The position numbers were made by a program, and so were the translations under genes. Below, piece by piece: positions 1-5,196 of a stretch of DNA of 8,175 nucleotides (the stretch's first letter is position 1; every line of letters starts with the position of its first letter). The notes under the pieces were generated by a model. It saw only the letters and a program-made list of their open reading frames with translations, was not told where the DNA came from and searched no databases. The DNA is taken from assembly GCA_011523485.1 (NCBI GenBank), contig WTGR01000355.1:1-8175 (forward strand), in the 5' to 3' direction. This DNA is from Acidobacteriota bacterium. GTDB lineage: Bacteria > Acidobacteriota > Vicinamibacteria > Vicinamibacterales > UBA8438.

Positions 1-539
1 GCAACTGCTTCACCGTGGACGAGCCGAACCAGCCGCGCGACCTGTTCAACAACCTCCCGCCGGGCGGCCCGAACTGTACCCACACCCACAGTTGGGGCAA
101 CCTGGCCGACTTCCGGATGCACGGCGATATCCCGCTCCCGTCCGACTTCACGCTGAGCTGGATCTACAAGAACACGCCGGGCACGCCGATCAACGCCATC
201 GGCGACTTCACCAACGCCGACATCCACTGCTGGGCGGACGGCAACGGCACGTGCGATCCGACGAGCACGCGGGTCGGTTTCGCGGGCAGCCCCAACCGGA
301 CGCTGGCGATCACCGCGCCGAACCAGTACTTCACCAAGCGCTTCACGCAGCTCGACCTCCGGTTCCTGCGGACGTTCGATCTGGGCGACGTGCGTCTGGA
401 CACCAGCATCGACCTCTACAACGCGATGAACTCCAACTCGGTCCAGTCGATCGAGAACACGATCGGCATCGCGTTCGGCCGGCCGATCACGGTGCTCGAC
501 GCGCGGGTGCTGCAGGTGTACGCGAACCTGCGGTTCTAG
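1..539 (+). CDS. TonB-dependent receptor, C-terminal fragment (5' end outside window)
   Basis: The frame is open from the left edge (first full codon at 3) to a TAG at 537-539, giving 178 residues. They look like the last strands of a 22-strand outer-membrane barrel. A segment SDFTLSWIYKNTPGTPINA matches the usual 'strand plus PGTP' pattern of acidobacterial TonB-dependent receptors, followed by QLDLRFLRTFDLGDVRLDTS, a DLYNAMN turn, and a last strand ending in aromatic F (VYANLRF), the normal C-terminal signal for BAM-dependent insertion. Four cysteines (NCF, NCTH, HCW, TCD) lie in what should be surface loops. Receptors of this kind import substrates across the outer membrane using energy from TonB-ExbBD; nothing here identifies the substrate. 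The plug and any N-terminal carboxypeptidase-regulatory-like domain are outside the window. The family call is firm from the C-terminal pattern. Confidence 0.87.
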   Translation, partial: NCFTVDEPNQPRDLFNNLPPGGPNCTHTHSWGNLADFRMHGDIPLPSDFTLSWIYKNTPGTPINAIGDFTNADIHCWADGNGTCDPTSTRVGFAGSPNRTLAITAPNQYFTKRFTQLDLRFLRTFDLGDVRLDTSIDLYNAMNSNSVQSIENTIGIAFGRPITVLDARVLQVYANLRF

Positions 540-553
540 AGGCTTGCGGTCAC

Positions 554-585
554 GCCAGGGGTTTCGCCGGCGCGATCCCCCTGGC
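554..585 (+). terminator. Hairpin after the TonB receptor gene, possible terminator
   Basis: GCCAGGGG (554-561) pairs perfectly with CCCCTGGC (578-585), an 8-bp stem around a 16-nt loop that itself contains the self-complementary CGCCGGCG. It starts 14 nt after the receptor stop and ends 30 nt before the next start codon. There is no T-run after it, so it is not a classical intrinsic terminator. It could instead be an mRNA-stabilising or processing hairpin. Confidence 0.4.
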
Positions 586-615
586 CATTCGCATGCTGCC
601 GAGAGGAGGACGACG

Positions 616-999
616 ATGACTGCGAGCACGAGCTGGAAGCGGATGACGGCGCTGGCGTTGACGCTGGCGCTGGTGACGGCGCACGCGCCTGCGGCGTTCG
701 CGGGAAGCCTGCTGGATTCGGCCCTGAAGGCTGCTTCGGAGGTGACGGCGCGACAGGCGCCGCCGGCGGACCGCGAGGCGGTCGCCGGCGCGCTTGCGCG
801 GTCGCGGGAGAGCCGGGCCGCGGCGATGCAGGCGCCGGCGGGAGACGGCGACCGCGGCCGGTCGGGCAGGGTATGGGGGCTCATCGCCGCCGGCGTCGGG
901 ATAGGCCTGGTCATGATGGTGCTCGACCGCAAGGTCGAGGACTCTACGCCGTCGACGCGACGCGAGCGCCGGGACGGCTGCAACCTGTTCTGTTCCTGA
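616..999 (+). CDS. Small exported/membrane protein of unknown function
   Basis: This gene encodes 127 residues and I do not recognise the family. The ATG at 616 is chosen because GAGAGGAGGA (601-610) is a near-perfect Shine-Dalgarno and because the protein then begins with a good signal peptide: positive MTASTSWKR, a hydrophobic run of about 16 residues, and AFA before a likely cleavage site after A29. An upstream in-frame GTG-type start at 544 would only add a charged, noncoding-looking leader. The middle (30-85) is rich in Ala, Arg, Asp and Glu and probably helical. Residues 86-103 (VWGLIAAGVGIGLVMMVL) form one transmembrane helix, followed by a basic tail ending CNLFCS. It may be a periplasmic domain anchored by the second helix. 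It lies 76 nt after the receptor gene, between two hairpins, so it may be co-transcribed with the receptor. A role in receptor function is only a guess. Confidence 0.72.
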   Translation: MTASTSWKRMTALALTLALVTAHAPAAFAGSLLDSALKAASEVTARQAPPADREAVAGALARSRESRAAAMQAPAGDGDRGRSGRVWGLIAAGVGIGLVMMVLDRKVEDSTPSTRRERRDGCNLFCS

Positions 1000-1010
1000 T
1001 TCGAACTCCA

Positions 1011-1041
1011 GCCGGGCGGCCGTGCGATCCGGCCGTCCGGC
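1011..1041 (+). terminator. Strong 12-bp hairpin after the small exported-protein gene
   Basis: GCCGGGCGGCCG (1011-1022) pairs with CGGCCGTCCGGC (1030-1041) over 12 bp with one G-U pair, around a 7-nt loop (TGCGATC). It begins 11 nt after the stop codon at 997-999, where a terminator is expected. No T-tract follows (next bases GGAGCGATT), so termination may be hairpin-only or Rho-assisted. It is also symmetric enough to act as a 3' stabilising structure. The remaining 1042-1222 shows no gene or clear promoter. Confidence 0.5.
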
Positions 1042-1222
1042 GGAGCGATTCCCGCCTGCGAGCAGCGCCGGTCGGGTACAGCCGGCAGCCGGTAGTGGGA
1101 ACGCGCAACCCCGATATCCTCGCTTCGCAGCGTTGCCGGTTTCGTGGCGTCGCCGTGACCGGCCGCCGCGGGGTGCGGGACGCGCGAGGCTTGCTGGTCG
1201 ACCGCCGGCACGTATCCGGCTC

Positions 1223-2839
1223 ATGGGCAGACTGATCGCGATTCCGTTGCTCCCGGTGCTGCTGATGGCCGCGTGCGGCGGAGCGGACCCGCCGAGCACG
1301 GGATCGGAGGGGCGTGCCGGGACGCCGGCGAATGCGCGGCCGGAACCGGTGGAGCTTCCCGATCTCGAGCGGGTCAGCGACTCGGTGCGGGAGCAGGTGC
1401 AGGCGCGCTGGCGGCCGGTCGAACGCCTGCAGGCCGACGGAGCCGGCTCCGCCGCCGGCGCTGCGGAGACCTACGGCGCGCTCGGCATGGTGCTGATGGC
1501 GGCGCAGTTTCCGAACGCGGCGATTCCGGCGTTCCGCAACGCGCAGGCGCTGGTGCCCGGGGACGTGCGGTGGCCCTACTATCTGGCCCACCTGCACCGC
1601 GACGCGGGCGCACTCGACGACGCGGCCGACCGCTTCGAGGCGGCGCGGCGGCTGCAGCCCGACGACATGGCGATCCTCGTCTGGCTGGGCGACGTCCGCC
1701 TGGCGCAGGGCGATGCCGAGGCGGCCGAGCCGCTGTTCACGCGGGCGCTGTCGCTCTACCCCGATTCGCTCTCCGCACGGTTCGGTCTGGCGCGGACGGC
1801 CCTGATGCGCGGGGAGTTCGCGGGCGCCGCCGAGGATCTGGAGGAGATCCTGGCGCTGGAGCCGTCGGCGACCGCCGCCCACTACCCGCTCGGGCAGGCC
1901 TATCTGAGTCTCGGCGAGTCGGAACGGGCGCAGGAGCACCTGCGGCAGCGGGAGGCGGCGGACATCCGGCCCGCGGATCCGCTGATGGCGGCCCTGGATC
2001 GGCTGCTGGAGAGCGCGCAGGCCTACGAGACCCGCGGCATCGAGGCGCTCAACCGCGAGGACTGGGACGGTGCGGTCGCCGCGTTCCGGCGCGGCCTGGA
2101 GATCGAGCCGGGCGACGCGGAGCTCAGGCACCGGCTGGGGACGGCGCTCTACCTGCGCGGAGACATCCCGACGGCGCGCGGCGAGCTGGAGCGGGCCGCG
2201 GCCGAGTCGCCGGAGCTGGCGCAGGCGCAATACAGCCTCGGTGTCCTGCTGCAGGACGAGGGTCGGTACCGGGAGGCGGCCGAGCGGTTCGCCGCCGCGC
2301 TGCGATCCCGGGCTTCGTACACCGAGGCGCGCTTGCGGCTGGCCTTCAGTCTCCGTCGGTCGGGGGATCCGGAGGGTGCGGTGGCGGAGTACCGCCGGGT
2401 GTCGCGCATGAACCCGGACCTGGTCGAGGCGGCCTTCGGAGAGGCGATGGCCCTGGTCGTCCTGCACCGCTGGGGCGAGGCGCGGACCCGGCTGGAGCAG
2501 GCGGCCGAGGCGTATCCCGGCGACCCGGGAGTGACGCACGCTCTCGCGCGCCTGCTGGCTGCGGCGCCGGACGGGCGTGTCCGTGACGGCGCACGGGCCC
2601 TGACCATGGTCGACCGCCTCGCGTCGCGGGGACGCACGCTCGAGCTGGGGGAGACGATGGCCATGGCGCTGGCGGAGGTGGGCGCCTACGACCGGGCGGC
2701 GGCGCTGCAGCGCGATCTCGTCACGGGCGCCGGGCGCGCCGGTCTGACGGACGTGATCCCCCGGCTGGAGGGGAACCTTCGCCGCTACGAACGGGGAGAA
2801 GCCTGCCGCACGCCGTGGCCGGAGGGTGCCGTGCCATGA
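1223..2839 (+). CDS. TPR-repeat lipoprotein, partner of the CRTAC1-family protein
   Basis: This gene encodes 538 residues. The ATG at 1223 is chosen because it gives a lipoprotein signal, MGRLIAIPLLPVLLMAAC, with lipidated Cys at 18; the frame stays open upstream to a GTG at 1022 but that part looks noncoding. No clear Shine-Dalgarno precedes 1223. After a disordered Pro/Gly/Ala stretch, TPR units start near residue 80 and run to about 250 (for example MAILVWLGDVRLAQGDAEAA), then resume at about 267 (AYETRGIEALNREDWDGAV) to about 435, at least nine or ten in all. TPRs form a right-handed helical scaffold for protein contacts. The C-terminal pattern NLRRYERGEACRTPWP resembles the end of TPR proteins that sit beside CRTAC1-type genes in acidobacteria. 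It overlaps the next gene by ATGA, so the two products are probably made in a fixed ratio and act together in the envelope. The molecular role is unknown. Confidence 0.87.
   Translation: MGRLIAIPLLPVLLMAACGGADPPSTGSEGRAGTPANARPEPVELPDLERVSDSVREQVQARWRPVERLQADGAGSAAGAAETYGALGMVLMAAQFPNAAIPAFRNAQALVPGDVRWPYYLAHLHRDAGALDDAADRFEAARRLQPDDMAILVWLGDVRLAQGDAEAAEPLFTRALSLYPDSLSARFGLARTALMRGEFAGAAEDLEEILALEPSATAAHYPLGQAYLSLGESERAQEHLRQREAADIRPADPLMAALDRLLESAQAYETRGIEALNREDWDGAVAAFRRGLEIEPGDAELRHRLGTALYLRGDIPTARGELERAAAESPELAQAQYSLGVLLQDEGRYREAAERFAAALRSRASYTEARLRLAFSLRRSGDPEGAVAEYRRVSRMNPDLVEAAFGEAMALVVLHRWGEARTRLEQAAEAYPGDPGVTHALARLLAAAPDGRVRDGARALTMVDRLASRGRTLELGETMAMALAEVGAYDRAAALQRDLVTGAGRAGLTDVIPRLEGNLRRYERGEACRTPWPEGAVP
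2807..2829 (+). repeat. 23-bp direct repeat, copy 1 (end of the TPR gene)
   Basis: This 23-nt stretch is identical to 2878-2900, 71 bp downstream. In the TPR gene frame it encodes RTPWPEGA, three residues before the C-terminus. It also carries GGAGGG (2821-2826), the likely Shine-Dalgarno of the next gene. The offset is not a multiple of three, yet because the two genes use different frames the peptide is the same in both. Confidence 0.93.
2821..2826 (+). promoter_or_regulatory. Shine-Dalgarno for the CRTAC1-family gene, inside the TPR gene
   Basis: GGAGGG lies 9 nt before the ATG at 2836 and inside the last codons of the TPR gene. With the ATGA overlap of stop and start (2836-2839), it supports translational coupling and favours ATG 2836 over the in-frame GTG at 2815. 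Confidence 0.7.
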
Positions 2840-4581
2840 GCGGGTTCACCCGTCTTGCCGACATCGAGATCGACCGTCGCACGCCGTGGCCGGAGGGTGC
2901 GGCGTCTCCGTGGGATACGCGGGTTCGCAACCGGGTCCTGGTCGGTGCCGCCTGCGGGGCACTGATATTCGGCGCGGGCCATGCGATGGGACAGTCGAAT
3001 CCGGCGCAGAGCGTGACGTTCACCGACGTGACGCGGCAGTCCGGCATCGACTTCACGCACGACAACGGCGCGGCCGGCGACCATTGGTATCCCGAGCTCT
3101 TCGGCGGCGGGGTCGCCGTGCTCGACCTCGACGCGGACGGCTGGCCGGATCTGCTGTTCGTCAACGGCCGGGACTGGCGGTCGAGCGACAGGACCCGTCA
3201 CGGACTGTTCCGGAACAACCGCGACGGCACGTTCACCGATACGTTCACCGGCAGTGGCCTCGACGGCGACGATGCCTACGGTCTGGGGGCCACGGTCGCG
3301 GATTACGACAACGACGGGCACGACGACGTCTTCCTGACGACGGTCGACGGCGGGCGCCTGTATCGCAACGCGGGTGACGGTACGTTCCGCGACGTGACCG
3401 CCGCCGCCGGCATCGGGAACGGCCGGTTCGCGGTGAGCGCCGCATGGCTCGACTACGACCGGGACGGGCTGGCCGACCTGTTCGTCGGCAACTATGTCGA
3501 CTGGTCGCCGGAGGCCGAGACCGGCTGCGGCAACCCGCCGGGCTACTGCGGACCGGACGCTTACCGTCCGGTCGCTCCCACGCTGTACCGCAACGTCGGC
3601 GGCGGTCGGTTCGAGAATGTGACCGCGCGGGCCGGTCTCGACGACCCGACCGACAAGGCGATGGGCATCGCGGTGCTCGACTACGACGCCGACGGCTGGC
3701 CCGACCTGTTCGTCGGCAGCGACCGCGTACCGGCCAAGCTGTACCGCAACGATGGCGCAGGACGATTCGTCGACGTGGGGCTCCGCGCCGGCGTGGCCCT
3801 GAGCGAACGGGGGCGGGCCCGGGCCAACATGGGAGTCGACGCCGCGGATTACGACCGGTCGGGGCGGCCGGACATCCTGGTCGGCAACTTCCTTCACGAG
3901 ATGCTCGGTCTGTACCGCGACCGGGGAGACGGTCTCTTCGTGGATGCGGCCCCGCGTACGACGGTGGGGCGGGCGAGCTACCAGTCGGTCACCTGGGCGG
4001 TTTTCTTCCTGGACGTCGACCTCGACGGCCATCTCGACATCTTCGCCGCCAATGGCGGCACCGACGAGTCGCAGGGGATGCTGGATTCCCGGGCGCGGCT
4101 CGCCCAGCCGCCGTTGCTGTTGCGCAACCGGGGCGACGGCACGTTCGACGACGTCAGCCGCGCGGCCGGAGAAGGGTTCGGACGGCCGGCGATGGGGCGG
4201 GGCGCCGCCTACGCCGACTTCGACGGCGATGGGGATCTCGATCTCGTCCTCACCGCGCTGAATGGTCCGGCCCGGCTGCTCCGCAACGACGGCGGCAATC
4301 GGAACAACTGGCTGCGGGTCCGGCTGACCGGCGCCGGATCCAATCGGCGCGGCATCGGTGCGATGGTGCGGGTCACGAGTGTGTCGGGCACCCAGAGGCG
4401 GGCCGTGCGCAGCGGTTCGAGCTATGCCTCGCAGAGCGAGCTGCCGCTGACGTTCGGCCTCGGGCCCGATGCGACGGTCGAGTCGCTGGAGGTGACTTGG
4501 CCGTCCGGCGCGACGCAGCGCTTCCCCGACATCGTCGCCAACCAGCGGGTCGTCATCGACGAGGCGTCCGGTCTGCGCTGA
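2836..4581 (+). CDS. CRTAC1-family protein: FG-GAP/VCBS repeats with C-terminal ASPIC/UnbV domain
   Basis: This gene encodes 581 residues. After a polar N-terminal arm (1-33) comes a hydrophobic segment VLVGAACGALIFGAGHAMGQ (about 34-53) that probably serves as signal peptide. The body has seven DxDxDG calcium-type loops of FG-GAP/VCBS repeats, starting at D97 (DLDADG), D156 (DYDNDG), D206 (DYDRDG), D282 (DYDADG), D338 (DYDRSG, degenerate), D393 (DVDLDG) and D461 (DFDGDG). They alternate with LYRN.G.G.F strands, as in a seven-bladed beta-propeller. A CGNPPGYCGP pair between blades is typical of this family. Residues 490-580 match ASPIC/UnbV: GIGAMVRV, SGSSYASQSELPLTFGLG, EVTWPSG. The product is expected outside the cytoplasm. 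Relatives are often encoded next to TPR proteins, as here; their biochemical role is not established. The n-region is unusually long and contains the RTPWPEGA repeat. No clear terminator follows before the convergent gene. Confidence 0.9.
   Translation: MSGFTRLADIEIDRRTPWPEGAASPWDTRVRNRVLVGAACGALIFGAGHAMGQSNPAQSVTFTDVTRQSGIDFTHDNGAAGDHWYPELFGGGVAVLDLDADGWPDLLFVNGRDWRSSDRTRHGLFRNNRDGTFTDTFTGSGLDGDDAYGLGATVADYDNDGHDDVFLTTVDGGRLYRNAGDGTFRDVTAAAGIGNGRFAVSAAWLDYDRDGLADLFVGNYVDWSPEAETGCGNPPGYCGPDAYRPVAPTLYRNVGGGRFENVTARAGLDDPTDKAMGIAVLDYDADGWPDLFVGSDRVPAKLYRNDGAGRFVDVGLRAGVALSERGRARANMGVDAADYDRSGRPDILVGNFLHEMLGLYRDRGDGLFVDAAPRTTVGRASYQSVTWAVFFLDVDLDGHLDIFAANGGTDESQGMLDSRARLAQPPLLLRNRGDGTFDDVSRAAGEGFGRPAMGRGAAYADFDGDGDLDLVLTALNGPARLLRNDGGNRNNWLRVRLTGAGSNRRGIGAMVRVTSVSGTQRRAVRSGSSYASQSELPLTFGLGPDATVESLEVTWPSGATQRFPDIVANQRVVIDEASGLR
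2878..2900 (+). repeat. 23-bp direct repeat, copy 2 (start of the CRTAC1-family gene)
   Basis: Identical over 23 nt to 2807-2829. Here it is read in the frame of the CRTAC1-family gene, giving RTPWPEGA at about residues 15-22, ahead of the hydrophobic segment. The flanks do not match those of copy 1, so the duplicated unit is confined to the 23 bp. No in-frame start codon lies at a useful distance after its GGAGGG, so this copy is not expected to start translation. Confidence 0.93.
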
Positions 4582-4745
4582 GAGGCTGGTAACGGGCTTG
4601 GTGCTCGCGGTCGCTGATGGGGTGCCGGACGTCAGGGGCAGTACCAGCGGAAAGCAAAGGCCAGCCTGCTCGGAACTCGGTTCGATGGGCGCCATGGGCG
4701 TCCCGATCGACCGACCGTGTTGCCGCTCATCCGGGAGCCGGAATC

Positions 4746-5015
4746 TCAGTCGGCGGGCGGTGACGACGCTGGCAGGATGGCCCGTTCGAGTGTCTCGAGG
4801 CGCTGATCGACTTTTCCGAAGGCGATTTCCACGGCGCGCAGACGGTCATCCATGCCGCGCACGTGGGTTTCCAGACTGCCTATGCGGGTGTTGACGTCGT
4901 CGATTCGGGCATTGACGCCGCCAATCAGGATCGCCAGGAATGACACCACCACGCCGGTCATGGCGACGACCGCGCCGACCACGGTCCCGATGATCCACTT
5001 CGTGTCATTGCTCAC
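4746..5015 (-). CDS. Small membrane-anchored coiled-coil protein of unknown function
   Basis: This gene encodes 89 residues, starting at a GTG (complement of 5013-5015) and ending at TGA (4748-4746). The N-terminus SNDTKW is followed by one transmembrane helix at about 8-33 (IIGTVVGAVVAMTGVVVSFLAIL). A heptad-rich coiled coil at about 34-80 has repeated D-R/T-R-I/L-x-x-L/V spacing (NARIDDVNTRIGSLETHV, MDDRLRAVEIAF, VDQRLETLERAIL), and a short Pro/Ser tail ends the protein. The layout recalls haemolysin XhlA-like and other small membrane coiled-coil proteins, but no function can be assigned. It probably oligomerises at the inner membrane. No Shine-Dalgarno precedes the GTG; instead a -10-like element sits 7 nt away, suggesting a leaderless message. 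It is convergent with the CRTAC1-family gene. A TCCGG-CTC-CCGGA mini-hairpin (4730-4742) follows the stop, too weak to call a terminator. Confidence 0.78.
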   Translation of the reverse strand: MSNDTKWIIGTVVGAVVAMTGVVVSFLAILIGGVNARIDDVNTRIGSLETHVRGMDDRLRAVEIAFGKVDQRLETLERAILPASSPPAD

Positions 5016-5022
5016 GCCGGGG

Positions 5023-5031
5023 AGTGTACCA
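5023..5031 (-). promoter_or_regulatory. Candidate extended -10 promoter for the small coiled-coil gene
   Basis: On the minus strand 5031-5023 reads TGGTACACT, matching the extended -10 form TGnTAnnnT. The hexamer ends 7 nt before the GTG at 5015, so transcription would start at or next to the start codon (leaderless). With a 17-nt spacer the -35 position (5046-5051) shows no TTGACA match and lies inside the palindrome at 5043-5063. Inferred from sequence only. Confidence 0.33.
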
Positions 5032-5042
5032 CGGTCGGATAG

Positions 5043-5063
5043 TGTCGCACGTAACCTGAGACA
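5043..5063. promoter_or_regulatory. 21-bp near-palindrome, operator-like dyad or mobile-element end
   Basis: Half-site TGTCnCAnGT is mirrored about base 5053, with 8 of 10 base pairs complementary; the mismatches (5047/5059 and 5050/5056) and the centre are spaced every 3 nt. The dyad covers the -35 position of the candidate promoter for the 5015 gene, as an operator would. It is flanked by near-identical direct repeats TACCACGGTCG (5027-5037) and TACCCACGGTCG (5065-5076). TGTC...GACA ends are also common in insertion-sequence termini, so a remnant is an alternative. Confidence 0.45.
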
Positions 5064-5089
5064 TTACCCACGGTCGAGTCCCACGGGCC

Positions 5090-5128
5090 AGCGGATCGCG
5101 ACCCGCTCACCGGTCTGCGGGATCCGCT
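5090..5128. repeat. Inverted repeat / hairpin between the two minus-strand genes
   Basis: AGCGGATC (5090-5097) pairs perfectly with GATCCGCT (5121-5128). Inside it CCCGC (5102-5106) can pair with GCGGG (5117-5121), and 5090-5107 alone is an 18-bp palindrome with one mismatched pair. Alternative folds therefore compete. No T-tract is present on either side, so I do not call it an intrinsic terminator. Confidence 0.45.
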
Positions 5129-5160
5129 TGGCAGTCCGGCATTCTCTTCCCGGGCCGGCT

Positions 5161-5188
5161 CGAGAAACGTGCACGCGCTGGCGCGCAC
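5161..5188 (-). terminator. Probable Rho-independent terminator of the DsbA-like gene
   Basis: On the minus strand, starting 8 nt past the stop codon, GTGCGCGC (5188-5181) pairs with GCGTGCAC (5176-5169) over 8 bp with one G-U, closing a 4-nt loop (CAGC). It is followed by GTTTCTCG, a short T-rich tail. Position, GC-rich stem and tail together fit an intrinsic terminator, although the tail is weak. An overlapping fold CTGGC/GCCAG is also possible. Confidence 0.55.
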
Positions 5189-5196
5189 AGCCAGGG

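Noticed and set aside
944..2539. 531-residue open frame on the minus strand opposite the TPR lipoprotein gene
   Set aside because: Arg/Leu/Gly-rich shadow caused by high GC at third codon positions; the plus frame has a lipobox and clear TPR units.
2785..4695. 636-residue open frame on the minus strand opposite the CRTAC1-family gene
   Set aside because: It is antisense to a well-supported gene with seven calcium-loop motifs and an ASPIC domain. Its repeated valine-rich pattern is the mirror of the repeated DxDxDG codons, and it matches no known domain.
4582..4745. Search for a bidirectional terminator between the convergent genes
   Set aside because: Only a 5-bp mini-hairpin (4730-4742) without a T-tract was found, too weak to list.
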